Source of the DNA: Candidatus Eisenbacteria bacterium | GTDB taxonomy: Bacteria; Eisenbacteria; RBG-16-71-46 | Reading direction: 5' to 3' | DNA length: 64,000 nt | NCBI GenBank assembly: GCA_020847735.1 | Contig: JADLBL010000001.1 | Span: 248,001 to 312,000, forward strand | Shown: piece after piece, positions 43,258 through 52,961 of the stretch | How the letters are laid out: every line of letters starts with the position of its first letter | Numbering within the stretch: position 1 is the stretch's first letter | Program-made: the position numbers and the translations under genes | Notes under the pieces: generated by a model | Seen by the model: the letters and a program-made list of their open reading frames with translations, nothing else | The model's database searches: none | Told to the model about the DNA's origin: nothing

Positions 43258-46200
43258 CGCCCTGCGCCAATGCCCGCGGGTCGCGTTGGACAGCCCACGT
43301 AGCCGACCTGCGGCAGGAGCCGCTCGCGCTTCATGACGACGCTGTTCTCGGCCACCGCCGCACCCTCGCCGATGTCCGCGCCATAGAGCAGCACCGCGCC
43401 ACGCCCGACATCGGCCCCGGCGCGGATTCGGACGGGCGCGAGCTTGAGCACGCGGTCCTCGAAGCTGTGCGACTGCAGGTGACACGAGACGGTCGCGCCG
43501 TCGCCGACCTCGAGCATGTCGGGGTCCACGACCTGCAGGAACGGCCCGCCGAAGACCACGCCACGCCCGACCCGGCAGCCCATCGCGCGCAGCCAGAAGG
43601 CGAGAAACGGCGTGCCCTCGAACGCGGCGACGACCGGCACCGCCCACGCCGCCCAGACCTCGAACAGCACGTCCCAGCGGCAGCACCAGCACGACCAGAG
43701 GGCGTGCCGCCCCTCCCGAATCGGTCCCATCACGAACCACTTGACGAGCACCACCAGCGACAGCAGGGCGGCGCCGAGCGCGACCAGCGATGCGGGGAGC
43801 GCGAGAAGCAGGAAGGCGGGAAGCGGGAGCGCGTCACGCCACGATGGCACCGCGCGGAACCAGCTCCAGGCGAGGGCCAGCGGCACCAGCGGCAGCACCA
43901 GCCGAACCGATTCGAACACGACGCGCGTCAGGAGGCGGTCCCAGGTCGGATCGTGGGTCAGCTCACGTTCGCTCGCCGACACCTCGCGGCGCGGCAGCTC
44001 GAGTGGCGGATTGCCGAACCAGGAGGAGCCGGACCGGATGGTCCCGGGGTCCGCCACCGTGCAGACGCCGAGCAGGATGTCCGGGGGCAACTCGGCGCCC
44101 GCCGGCACGACGACGTGGTTGCCGAGGAAGGTGTTCCGCGAAAGGCGAGTCCGTCGGCACTCCGCGAAGCCGCGGTGGAGCCGCGGGCGCCCGAGATAGA
44201 TGCCGTCGGCGAGGAAGCACTCGTCGCCGATCTCCAGCAGCTCGGGCACCGACTCCATGATCGTGCTGATCTCGCACTTGCGGCCGACCTTCGCGCCCGC
44301 CGAACGCAGCCACCACGGCCAGAGCAGCGTTCCACTGAGCGCCCCGTTCGCCGTTTCGAGAGCGCGCTCCTTCATCGCCAGCGCGATGCCCATCGCTCCC
44401 CGAAGGCGGTGGTCCCCCTCGCGCACGCGACCGAAGGCGCGTGCGAGCAGGGCCTCGGCCGGCAGCGAAAGAGCGTAGCCGGCGACCAGCAGCAGAGGCG
44501 CAAGCGCGATCGGCAGGTCGCGAAGCGGCGCCGGCAGCAGCCCGGTGCCGGGCGCCGCGGGCGAGAGGCAGACGGCCGCGAGCAGCAATCCGGGCAGAAG
44601 CGGCACCCACGCGAACAGCGCCCGCGCGCCGATCAGAGCCGCGGCGTGCAGCGCGGCGGGCCACGGCGCGGAACGGGTGGCTTCCGCGCTGGCGGCGGGC
44701 GCGGCTCCGACGCGCTCGGCCGGCACGCCGGCCCAGCATTCACCCGCGGGCAACGTCTCGCCTTCGGCCAGCAGGGAGAGGCAGCCGAGGTAGCCGTCGC
44801 GCCCGAGCCGGGCGCCGCCCGCGACGTGCGCGCGGGTGTCGAGCGTTGCCCCGGACTCGATCGTGACGGGCGCCAGCACAAGTTCCCGCGAGTGGTACTC
44901 GGCGACGCCGAGCGAAGCGTCCCTGCCGAGCGTCGCGCCGTCGCCCAGGTCCATCAGGTCCCATCCGCCGCCCATCAGGTCCACGCCCCGGTGCACGTGC
45001 ACGTTCCGCCCGATGCGCGCACCCAGCGCCCGCAGGCAGGCGTTGCCGAGCTCGCTGCCCTGCACCAGAGGCCATGGAATCGTGCGCGCGAGGTGGACCA
45101 CGATCCAGTGGCGGACGTGGAAGCTGCCCAGCCAGCGGTGCCGGCCGGGCCGGTAGCGCCCGATCAGCAGCGTCTTGGCCAGGACCGTGAGGCCGAGCGA
45201 GACCGGAAGCCACGCCAGCTCCGCCGCGAACCCCACGAGGGGCAGGAGCAGCAGGAGCGTGAGCGTTCCCAGCGCGCGCTCCAGCGCCGGCAGCAGGGCA
45301 AACACGGCCACGAAGGCGAACGCCGAGACCGGCACGAGCGTGGCCGCGATCCAGCCCAGCTGCGCGAGCGCGCCGGCCGAGCCCGCGCCGGCAACCGAGG
45401 CGAGCGCGGTCCGCCCGGCCGCCGAAGCGTCCGCTGCTTCGGGCGCGGGTCTCGCACGCGCCGCGAGCGCCGCGGCGGTGCGCGCCTCGTACAGGTCCCG
45501 CATGGTCAGCGAGGAGGTCGCCGGGTCGCCGCGTAGCGTCGAGACGACCTGTGCCGCGACCAGCGAATTGCCACCCAGGTCGAGGAAGAAGTCGTCCGCG
45601 AGCCCGATGGACCCGGCGTGCGGGACGTGCCGGGCGAATGCGGCGAGCACGGCGCGCTCGATCGCCGTCGCGCCGGTCTCGGCCGGGTCCGCCGCACCCG
45701 CACCCGGCCGTCCCGCGCGACCGAGATCGGGCAGCGCGGAGCGATCGAGCTTGCCGCTGGCGTCGCGCGTCGGCAGCGACGCCACGAGGGCGTAGTGCAC
45801 GGGCTGCATGTAGTCGGGGACCGTCGCGCGCATGCGCTCTCGAACGAGCGACAGGTCGGCGGGATGCGCGGCGTCGGTGACCAGGAACGCCGACAGCTCG
45901 CGCGCCGGCGCATCGCCCTGCAGCGCGCAGGCCGCGGCGATCACGCCTTCGCAGTCACAGAGCTGCGCCTCGATCGCGCTCAACTCGACGCGGTGTCCGC
46001 GAATCTTGACCTGCGAGTCCGAGCGGCCGAGGTAGGCGAGCGCGCCGCCGGCCCGCTGCTGGACCAGGTCGCCGGTGCGGTAGAGCCGGCCGAAGCGTGG
46101 ATGCTCGATGAACCGCTCGGCGGTGAGCGCCGGCTGCCGCAGGTAGCCGCGCGCCAGCCCCGGCCCTCCGATGCACAGTTCGCCGGAGGCGCCGGGTTCG

Positions 46201-47303
46201 ACCTCCTTCAGGTCCTCGTCGAGCACGTAGGCCCGGTTTCCCTCGACGGGCCAGCCGATCAGGACCGGCTCGCCCGCCCGCACCGGCGTGCGCACGACCG
46301 TGACCGAACATTCCGTCGGGCCGTAGCCGTTTTCGAGCCGCCGGCCCGGGGCCCAGCGCGCGGCGACGTCCGCCGGCAGTTCCTCGCCCCCCACATAAAG
46401 GAGCCTCAGCCGCGGAAGCGCCGCCCGCGGATCCTCGCAGGCGGTCATGCGCAGCAGGGTGGGGGGCGGGCAGAACACGCTGATCTCCTCGTCCTTCAGC
46501 CAGCCCACGAGATCGGGCCCGAGACGGACCGCGTCGTCGTCCATGAGCACGAGCGTCGCGCCCGAACCGAAAGCGAGCCAGATCTCCTCGACCGACGAAT
46601 CGTAGGCGCAGGAGGAACTCTGCGCGACGCGGTCGCCGGGCCCGAGATCGAAGTAGCGCCGGTCGGACTCGACGAGGTTCACGATGCCGCGGTGTTCGAT
46701 CATCACGCCCTTCGGCCGGCCCGAAGTGCCCGAGGTGTAGATCACGTAAGCAAGCGAGGCGGGATCCGGCGTCCGATGTCCGGCCGCGTCGTTGCCGTTC
46801 GTGGAGTTCCCGAGCGGGGCGCCGTCCTCGTCCACCTCGATGATCCGCTCCCGCGGAACTCCGAGGGACGCGAGCCATGCGATTTCGCGCGCGCGTGCGA
46901 TCACCGCCACGGCTTCGCAGTCCTCGAGCAGGAAGCGGGCGCGCTCGGGCGGGAGCGCGGGGTCCACGACCGTGTACGCGCCGCCCGCAGTCATCACGGC
47001 CAGTTGCGCGACGTAGATCGCCGCGGAGTCGCGCGGCAGTGCGAGCGCGACGATGCTTTCGTCGCGCACCCGGGACGCGAGCCGCGCACCGAGCACCGCG
47101 ACCCGTTCGCTGACCTGCGCGTAGGTGAGCCGTCTTCGTCCGGGGCGGCGCGGGCCGGGCGGAATTTCGATCGCTGCGGCCGCGGCGTGCGCGAGCGCGG
47201 TTCGCTCGAACACGGCGTGCAGGAGCGCGGGGCCATCGGCGCGCTGGGCCTGTGGAAGGTCGGGAGCGACCAGACCTCCGTGTCGGGTGGCATCGGGCGG
47301 CAC
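43254..47303 (-). CDS. Pls/PosA-type single-module non-ribosomal peptide synthetase, membrane-bound (poly-amino-acid synthetase-like)
   Basis: A 1,349-residue protein. Residues about 55-530 form an adenylation domain (YTSGTSGRPKGV, YDSSVEEIW with the Asp that holds the substrate amino group, NGYGPTE, YRTGD, and the catalytic Lys in GKLDRSALP). A carrier domain follows, with Ser580 in DLGGNSL. The C-terminal 700 residues hold six membrane segments and three soluble hexapeptide-like domains (MDLGDGATLGRDASLG, LEIGDECFLADGIYLG, LEVGDGATVSC). This is the layout of epsilon-poly-lysine synthetase and related enzymes, which polymerise a basic amino acid without a condensation domain. The start is uncertain; GTG 47303 begins the conserved part. 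The exact monomer cannot be read from sequence by eye. Confidence 0.9.
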   Translation of the reverse strand: MPPDATRHGGLVAPDLPQAQRADGPALLHAVFERTALAHAAAAAIEIPPGPRRPGRRRLTYAQVSERVAVLGARLASRVRDESIVALALPRDSAAIYVAQLAVMTAGGAYTVVDPALPPERARFLLEDCEAVAVIARAREIAWLASLGVPRERIIEVDEDGAPLGNSTNGNDAAGHRTPDPASLAYVIYTSGTSGRPKGVMIEHRGIVNLVESDRRYFDLGPGDRVAQSSSCAYDSSVEEIWLAFGSGATLVLMDDDAVRLGPDLVGWLKDEEISVFCPPPTLLRMTACEDPRAALPRLRLLYVGGEELPADVAARWAPGRRLENGYGPTECSVTVVRTPVRAGEPVLIGWPVEGNRAYVLDEDLKEVEPGASGELCIGGPGLARGYLRQPALTAERFIEHPRFGRLYRTGDLVQQRAGGALAYLGRSDSQVKIRGHRVELSAIEAQLCDCEGVIAAACALQGDAPARELSAFLVTDAAHPADLSLVRERMRATVPDYMQPVHYALVASLPTRDASGKLDRSALPDLGRAGRPGAGAADPAETGATAIERAVLAAFARHVPHAGSIGLADDFFLDLGGNSLVAAQVVSTLRGDPATSSLTMRDLYEARTAAALAARARPAPEAADASAAGRTALASVAGAGSAGALAQLGWIAATLVPVSAFAFVAVFALLPALERALGTLTLLLLLPLVGFAAELAWLPVSLGLTVLAKTLLIGRYRPGRHRWLGSFHVRHWIVVHLARTIPWPLVQGSELGNACLRALGARIGRNVHVHRGVDLMGGGWDLMDLGDGATLGRDASLGVAEYHSRELVLAPVTIESGATLDTRAHVAGGARLGRDGYLGCLSLLAEGETLPAGECWAGVPAERVGAAPAASAEATRSAPWPAALHAAALIGARALFAWVPLLPGLLLAAVCLSPAAPGTGLLPAPLRDLPIALAPLLLVAGYALSLPAEALLARAFGRVREGDHRLRGAMGIALAMKERALETANGALSGTLLWPWWLRSAGAKVGRKCEISTIMESVPELLEIGDECFLADGIYLGRPRLHRGFAECRRTRLSRNTFLGNHVVVPAGAELPPDILLGVCTVADPGTIRSGSSWFGNPPLELPRREVSASERELTHDPTWDRLLTRVVFESVRLVLPLVPLALAWSWFRAVPSWRDALPLPAFLLLALPASLVALGAALLSLVVLVKWFVMGPIREGRHALWSCWCCRWDVLFEVWAAWAVPVVAAFEGTPFLAFWLRAMGCRVGRGVVFGGPFLQVVDPDMLEVGDGATVSCHLQSHSFEDRVLKLAPVRIRAGADVGRGAVLLYGADIGEGAAVAENSVVMKRERLLPQVGYVGCPTRPAGIGAGR

Positions 47304-47366
47304 GAACGCATTGTGCCGTGCCGTGCGCGCACAAACAACGCAGATGTGAGGTCCGGTCCTCTGCGC

Positions 47367-47372
47367 TACCTT
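47367..47372 (+). promoter_or_regulatory. -10-like element for the BNR protein
   Basis: TACCTT in the context GCTACCTT, 37 bases before the ATG at 47409. No -35 box is clear. Confidence 0.35.
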
Positions 47373-47408
47373 TCGGCGACGGCGAAACAACGGATCCAGG
47401 GAGGTGAC

Positions 47409-50400
47409 ATGGAAGAGCCTGCGTCGGTCCAACGCCGATTCGCGAGCAGCGGCACCCTCTCGTCCCTCGCCTTCCTGATGATGGTGACGGGCGCCTGCTG
47501 GGCTCACTCCGACACGGCCTCACCGCTGCCGATGCCCGACGTGAGCTGGCGGCAGGTCGGCCCGTTCCGCGCCGGCTGGGCGACCGCGGTGACCGGGGTT
47601 TCCGGCGATCCGCTCACCTTTTACTTTGGCGGCGCTGGTGGCGGGGTCTGGAAGACCACGGACGCCGGGCGCACCTGGCGGGCCAGCCTGCAGGCGGAGC
47701 GCGCCTCCTCCATCGGTGCGCTGGCCGTCGCGCCCTCCGATGCTCGCGTCCTCTATGCCGGAACCGGTCAGGCGACGACCCGCTTCGACATCATGTCGGG
47801 CGAAGGTGTCTACCGCTCCGACGACGCGGGCACGACGTGGCGTCCGGTCGGGCTGTCGAACACCGCGCACATCGGCGACCTGCTGGTGCACCCGCGGGAT
47901 CCGAACCGGGTGATCGTGGCGGCTCTCGGCCACGTTTTCGGCCCGGGCCCCGAACGCGGCGTCTACCTGACGCGCGACGGGGGACGGACCTGGCGGCGGA
48001 CGCTCGCGACACCCGACTCGGTCGGTGCGGTGGACCTCGCATGGGACCCGCTGCAGCCGTCGGTGGTGTACGCCGCCACCTGGCAGATCCGCATGCACCC
48101 GTGGCTCGACTACTTCATGCCGATGGGGGGCCGCGGCTCGGCGGTATGGAAGAGCACCGATGGCGGCGAGAGCTGGCGGCGACTCGCGGGCGGACTGCCC
48201 GAGGGACAGGTGGGGCGCATCGGCGTCGCCGTTCCGCGCGGCAGCGCCGGCCGCACGGTCTATGCGTTGGTCCAGGTGTACTCGGCGACCGGTGCCGCCG
48301 GGCGCCCGGCGGGAAGCGGCCTCTACCGCAGCGACGACGCGGGCGACTCGTGGCGACTCGTCAACCCGGACGGAAGCCTGGCGAGCGGCTACTTCGGCCG
48401 GCTCTGGGTGTCGCCGCGGGACCCGCGGCGCATCTGGCTCTCGGGACAGTCCCTGCGCGAGTCCCGCGACGCCGGGGCGACGTTCGTCGTCGCTCGCGGG
48501 TCTCCAGGAGGTGACGACTACCACGCGCTGTGGGTGGATCCCGCGGACGACCGGCGCCTGATCACCGGCGCCGATCAGGGAGCCGCGGTCAGCCTGAACG
48601 GCGGCGAAAGCTGGTCCAGCTGGTACAACCAGCCCACCGGGCAGTTCTATCACCTCGCGGCCGACGACCGGTTTCCCTATCACATCTACAGCGGCCAGCA
48701 GGACAACGGCACGGTCGCAATCGCCAGCCGGGGCGCTTACGGCGTGATCGAGGAGCGCGACTGGCACCCGGTGGGCGGGGACGAGCGCGACTACATGGTG
48801 CCCAAGCCCGGCGACCCGCGGACCGTTTTCGGCAGCGGACTGGGAGGGGGCGTGTCACGCTTCGACGCCGAAACGCGACAGAGCGCCAACGTCTCGGCGT
48901 GGCCGCTCAGCACCTATGGCGCCGACCCGACGAAGGTGAAGTATCGCTACACCTGGATCACTCCGCTCGTCCTTTCGCCGCTTCCTCCGCACGCGATGTA
49001 CCTGGGCGCCCAGTGCCTGTTCCGCTCGCTGGACGATGGCCGCCACTGGGACGTGGTGAGCCCCGACCTGAGCGGCCGCGAGGAGGGCGCGGGACCGTGC
49101 GCCGACCCCGCGCTCGACCAGGCCCGGCGCTGCGGCTACGGCGTGATCTACAGCATCGCTCCCTCGCCGCTCGATTCCGCGGTGGTCTGGGTCGGCACGG
49201 ACGACGGACTCGTGAAGAAGACGCGCGACGGCGGCGCCAGCTGGCGGGACGTGACCCCGCCGGGGCTGCCGGCGTGGGGAACCATCGCCTCGGTGGACCT
49301 TTCGCCGCTCGATCCCGCCGTTGCCTACATCGCCGTGGACACCCACCGGCTCGACCGCTTCGCGCCGCTCGCCTACGCGACGGACGACGGGGGCGAGCGC
49401 TGGCGTGAGATCGGCCACGGCCTGCCGGCGGACGAGTTCGTTTCGGTCGTGCGCTGCGACCGCCGAACGCCCGGACTGCTTTACGCCGGGACCAACCGCA
49501 GCGTGTACGTGTCCTTCGACGACGGCGAACGATGGCAACCGCTCGCGAACGGCTTCCCGACGACGTGGGTGCGCGACCTGCTCGCGCACGGCGACGACCT
49601 GCTCGCCGCGACCCAGGGGCGCGCCATCTGGTCGTTCGACGACGTGACGCCGCTGCGCGGCATCGCCTCGGGAGCGACGCTCGAGCCCGTGCATCTGTTC
49701 GCTCCCGCGCCCGCCGTGCGCATGCGGGCCAGCGAGAACCGAGACACGCCACCGCCGCCCGAGACCCCGCTCGGCGAGAATCCGCCGACCGGCGCGGTGC
49801 TCGATTACTGGCTCGCCCCCGGCACGGAAGGCCCCGTGACCCTGACCGTCGAGGACGCCGCCGGCCGGATCGTGCGGCGATTTCGCAGTGACGCCAAACC
49901 CGAATCGCTGGGCGCGCGCGCCTACTTCGAGCAGGACTGGATCGGGACGGCTTCTCGGCCGCCGGCCGGTCCCGGCATGCACCGATTCGTGTGGAATCTG
50001 CAGTTTCCACGCCCGGCCGTTCGGTCGTTCCGCTATTCGATCGCGGCGGTCAGGACACGCGGCACTCCGATCCTGCCCGGTGGCGCGTTCGTGCTCCCCG
50101 GTCGTTACCGGGTGACGCTCGAAGCCGGAGGAAGGCGCGTTTCGCAGCCGCTCGAGGTCAGGCTCGACCCCCGTCTCTCGGTGCCGATGGCGGGACTCGA
50201 GGAACAACTCGCCCTCTCCCGGTCCCTCGATTCGACGTTGCAGGAGGTGTGGTCGGCGCACGACCTGATCCTGCGCACCCTGAACGAGGCCGGAGACGCG
50301 ATCGACCCGGCCACGGCCGATTCGCTGCGCGCGATCGCCGGGCGCGGGGAAGCGAGCCTCTCGGGTATGGCCGGCTCGCTCGGCTCGTTGTTCACGACCG

Positions 50401-50543
50401 TGCAATCCGCCGACAGCGAGCCGACCCAGGGAGCGAAGGACGCGTGGCGGGCCTGCCGGCGGCGCATCGACGGCCTGCTCGAGCGCTGGCATCGGATCGC
50501 TTCCGGCCTGACCCCTCGGACACGTTCGATCCCCAGCCCGTGA
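47409..50543 (+). CDS. Exported BNR/VPS10-type beta-propeller protein
   Basis: A 1,044-residue exported protein. The N terminus has a hydrophobic signal (about 13-32). Residues about 45-740 contain many Asp-box/BNR repeats of sortilin (VPS10) type: VWKTTDAGRTW, VYRSDDAGTTW, VYLTRDGGRTW, VWKSTDGGESW, LYRSDDAGDSW, RSLDDGRHW and others. The C-terminal third (about 780-1035) has a FlgD-like beta domain (TVEDAAGRIVRRFRS) and a helical tail. The family is common in soil and gut bacteria and is often annotated as glycosyl hydrolase, but I see no catalytic residues. GGAGGTGAC precedes the start. Function unknown; export is likely. Confidence 0.85.
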   Translation: MEEPASVQRRFASSGTLSSLAFLMMVTGACWAHSDTASPLPMPDVSWRQVGPFRAGWATAVTGVSGDPLTFYFGGAGGGVWKTTDAGRTWRASLQAERASSIGALAVAPSDARVLYAGTGQATTRFDIMSGEGVYRSDDAGTTWRPVGLSNTAHIGDLLVHPRDPNRVIVAALGHVFGPGPERGVYLTRDGGRTWRRTLATPDSVGAVDLAWDPLQPSVVYAATWQIRMHPWLDYFMPMGGRGSAVWKSTDGGESWRRLAGGLPEGQVGRIGVAVPRGSAGRTVYALVQVYSATGAAGRPAGSGLYRSDDAGDSWRLVNPDGSLASGYFGRLWVSPRDPRRIWLSGQSLRESRDAGATFVVARGSPGGDDYHALWVDPADDRRLITGADQGAAVSLNGGESWSSWYNQPTGQFYHLAADDRFPYHIYSGQQDNGTVAIASRGAYGVIEERDWHPVGGDERDYMVPKPGDPRTVFGSGLGGGVSRFDAETRQSANVSAWPLSTYGADPTKVKYRYTWITPLVLSPLPPHAMYLGAQCLFRSLDDGRHWDVVSPDLSGREEGAGPCADPALDQARRCGYGVIYSIAPSPLDSAVVWVGTDDGLVKKTRDGGASWRDVTPPGLPAWGTIASVDLSPLDPAVAYIAVDTHRLDRFAPLAYATDDGGERWREIGHGLPADEFVSVVRCDRRTPGLLYAGTNRSVYVSFDDGERWQPLANGFPTTWVRDLLAHGDDLLAATQGRAIWSFDDVTPLRGIASGATLEPVHLFAPAPAVRMRASENRDTPPPPETPLGENPPTGAVLDYWLAPGTEGPVTLTVEDAAGRIVRRFRSDAKPESLGARAYFEQDWIGTASRPPAGPGMHRFVWNLQFPRPAVRSFRYSIAAVRTRGTPILPGGAFVLPGRYRVTLEAGGRRVSQPLEVRLDPRLSVPMAGLEEQLALSRSLDSTLQEVWSAHDLILRTLNEAGDAIDPATADSLRAIAGRGEASLSGMAGSLGSLFTTVQSADSEPTQGAKDAWRACRRRIDGLLERWHRIASGLTPRTRSIPSP

Positions 50544-50592
50544 GTCCCCGGGGGAAGCATCCAGGTCGCCTTCGACACGCACCCCTCACACC

Positions 50593-50601
50593 TGCTAGCA
50601 T
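50593..50601 (+). promoter_or_regulatory. Extended -10 element
   Basis: TGCTAGCAT, about 120 bases before the secreted metallo-beta-lactamase gene. No -35 box is clear. Confidence 0.4.
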
Positions 50602-50723
50602 TTCGCGCCAGTTTCAGCACCCTCGGGACTCCTGCCCGGCCTTCGACCGGAGGCGGGAGGGAGTTCCGGACCAGCACGGCACCGTAAACGCCCCCGAAGC
50701 GTCTCCGGCGCCCGAGAGACGCG

Positions 50724-52847
50724 ATGCCCCCGATCCGAGCCTTCCGCAGCACCGGCGCGGCGCTGCTGGTCGCGGCCTGCCTCGCCGCCCCCGCCACCGC
50801 CGTCACCCCCAACGGCCGTCTTCAGATCATCCACCTCGATGTCGGCCAGGGCGACGGGGCGGTGCTCATCAGCCCGCTCGGGCAGGTCGTCATGATCGAC
50901 GACGGCGTGTACGGCAACCCCACGCCCGCGAGCGGCGTGAAGGTTCCGCAGCAGCTGCAGGCGCTGGGCGTCACGCACGTGGACTACCATTTCGCGAGCC
51001 ACTACCACGCCGACCACATCGGCCTGTTCGGCACGATCTTCGGGGCGGGAGGCGTCGCGACGCTGGGCTACGCCTGGGATCGCGGCGGCTCGTACTCCTC
51101 CGGAACCTACACGACCTACGTCAACACCGCCGGCAGCAAGCGCCGCACGCTCGTGAAGAACCAGGTCCTCACGCTCGATTCGCTGTCGGCGCACCCGGTC
51201 TTCATCAAGGTCATCGACCTCAACGGCGCCGGCGTGCCCGGAGCGTCGGGCGACGAGAACTCCTCGTCGCTGCAGCTCAAGGTCAGCTACGGCGAGTTCG
51301 ACATGTCGTTTGGCGGTGACACGCCCGGGGCCAACTCCGGGAGCTACCGGAACGTCGAGTCCCCGGAAGCTCCGGCGATGGGGCCGATCGAGGTGTACAA
51401 GGTCCACCATCACGGCTCGGCCACCTCGAGCCTGACCGATTGGCTCAACGCGACCCAGCCCAAGGTCGCCGTGGTGTCGTGCGGCAACGGCAACAGCTAC
51501 GGCCACCCGACCGCCTCGGCCATCGGGCGGCTGCACAACGCCGGAACCCATACCTACTGGACCGAAACCGGCGCGGGCGTCGCGCCGCTCGCCGGCTGGG
51601 ACAAGGTCTCGGGCGGCCAGGTCGTCATCTCCGCGACGTGGGAGCCCGGCGGCGTGGACACGATTCGCGGCAACGGCTTCGCCGACACGTTCACGAACTC
51701 CGGCACGCCGGGCGGCGACGTGCAGGCGCCGGTCGCCAGCCTCACTTCGCCGGTCGGCGGAGAGACCTGGAAGGTCGGCTCGTCCCACACACTGACCTGG
51801 ACCGCGAGCGACAACACCGGCGTCACCGGCGTGGACCTCGCGTGGTCCGTGGACGACGGCTCCTCCTGGCTGCCCATCGCCGCTTCCGCCCCCAACACCG
51901 GCTCCTATGCGTGGGTCGTGCCGGCGACGGCGACGACCGAGGCCCGCGTGCGCGTGGTTGCCCGCGACGCCGCGGGCAATCTCGGCGCCGACTCGAGCTT
52001 CAGCTCGTTCACGGTCGACTGGTGGACGGTCGCGGCCAGCGCGGAGGTCGGGGGCACGATCACGCCCTCGGGTGTCGTCGGCGTGTCCGAGGGCGCCAGT
52101 GCGACTTTCAACATTTCGCCGGGCACCGGCTTCACGATCGGCGACGTGCTCGTGGACGGCGTGCCGGCGGGTGCGATCTCCAGCTACACCTTCGACGCGG
52201 TCGCCGCCGACCATGCCATCGCGGCCACGTTCCTCGACGTCGCGGCGCCGGTCGTCGCGGTCACGGCCCCGGCGGGGGGTGAGACCTGGGCCCAGGGCAG
52301 CCTGCACGACATCACATGGACCGCCACGGACAACCTCGCGGTCGCCACCATCACCATCGAGTACTCGGCCCACGGCGACGCCGGCCCCTGGGAGCCGGTG
52401 GCGAGCGGACTCGACAACAGCGGCACCTACGCGTGGACCGTTCCGGCCGTCGAGACGGACAGCGCGCGCGTGCGGGTGACCGCCTACGACCCCGGCGCCA
52501 ACAGCGGGACGGCCGCCAGCGCGGCGCTGTTCCGCATCGGCAGCGGCACGACGGCGGTGGACGCCGGCCCGCTCGTGCTCGCGCTCTCGAGCCCTTCGCC
52601 CAATCCGAGCGCGGGTGAAGCTCGGATCGCCTTCACGTTGCCGGCGGCGGGTGAGGTGCGACTCGAGATCTTCGATCTCTCGGGCCGCCGCGTGTGGTCG
52701 GACGAAGGGATGATGTCCGCCGGAGCGCACGCGCGGTCGTGGAACGGCACGACGCTCGACGGCCGCCACGCGGGCGGCGGGCTCTACTTCGTACGGCTCG
52801 TCACGCCGTGGGGCACGCGCGGCGAACGGCTCGTTCGAATCCGCTGA
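50724..52847 (+). CDS. Exported ComEC-like metallo-beta-lactamase with Ig repeats and FlgD-like C terminus
   Basis: A 707-residue exported protein (signal peptide about 1-26). Residues about 30-305 form a metallo-beta-lactamase fold of the ComEC/Rec2 soluble type: HLDVGQGDGAVLI, the metal motif HYHADHIG, then KVHHHGSATSS and SYGHPTAS. Two Ig-like modules (about 330-440 and 510-615) with GGETWKVGS or GGETWAQGS frame a TPSGVVGVSEG domain. The end (about 620-707) is a FlgD-like domain (ARSWNGTTLDGRHAGGGLYFVRL) ending LVRIR. In ComEC this fold is linked to DNA handling, so an extracellular nuclease or phosphodiesterase is a fair guess. Confidence 0.85.
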   Translation: MPPIRAFRSTGAALLVAACLAAPATAVTPNGRLQIIHLDVGQGDGAVLISPLGQVVMIDDGVYGNPTPASGVKVPQQLQALGVTHVDYHFASHYHADHIGLFGTIFGAGGVATLGYAWDRGGSYSSGTYTTYVNTAGSKRRTLVKNQVLTLDSLSAHPVFIKVIDLNGAGVPGASGDENSSSLQLKVSYGEFDMSFGGDTPGANSGSYRNVESPEAPAMGPIEVYKVHHHGSATSSLTDWLNATQPKVAVVSCGNGNSYGHPTASAIGRLHNAGTHTYWTETGAGVAPLAGWDKVSGGQVVISATWEPGGVDTIRGNGFADTFTNSGTPGGDVQAPVASLTSPVGGETWKVGSSHTLTWTASDNTGVTGVDLAWSVDDGSSWLPIAASAPNTGSYAWVVPATATTEARVRVVARDAAGNLGADSSFSSFTVDWWTVAASAEVGGTITPSGVVGVSEGASATFNISPGTGFTIGDVLVDGVPAGAISSYTFDAVAADHAIAATFLDVAAPVVAVTAPAGGETWAQGSLHDITWTATDNLAVATITIEYSAHGDAGPWEPVASGLDNSGTYAWTVPAVETDSARVRVTAYDPGANSGTAASAALFRIGSGTTAVDAGPLVLALSSPSPNPSAGEARIAFTLPAAGEVRLEIFDLSGRRVWSDEGMMSAGAHARSWNGTTLDGRHAGGGLYFVRLVTPWGTRGERLVRIR

Positions 52848-52894
52848 TCGGAGCAGGCGGGGTGCGGGCCCCGCGGTCCGCGCGCGGCGAACTG

Positions 52895-52928
52895 GAAGGG
52901 CCCGTGGGCGGACGCCCACGGGCCCTTC
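52895..52928. terminator. Perfect 15-pair hairpin between convergent genes
   Basis: Arms 52895-52909 and 52914-52928 are perfect complements (core GGGCCCGTGGGC) around a GGAC loop. It lies between the secreted lactamase-fold gene and the convergent methyltransferase gene. Confidence 0.8.
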
Positions 52929-52961
52929 GGACGCATCTAGGCGCGAGGCCGGACCGTGCGA

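Noticed and set aside
43467-45536. A 689-codon open frame opposite the peptide-synthetase gene
   Set aside because: Low-complexity, Arg/Gln-rich translation with no domain, while the other strand has clear A-domain and membrane motifs.
47409-50543. Glycosyl hydrolase (sialidase) function for the BNR protein
   Set aside because: Asp-box repeats are structural. The Arg triad and catalytic Tyr/Glu of sialidases cannot be identified, so only the propeller fold is claimed.
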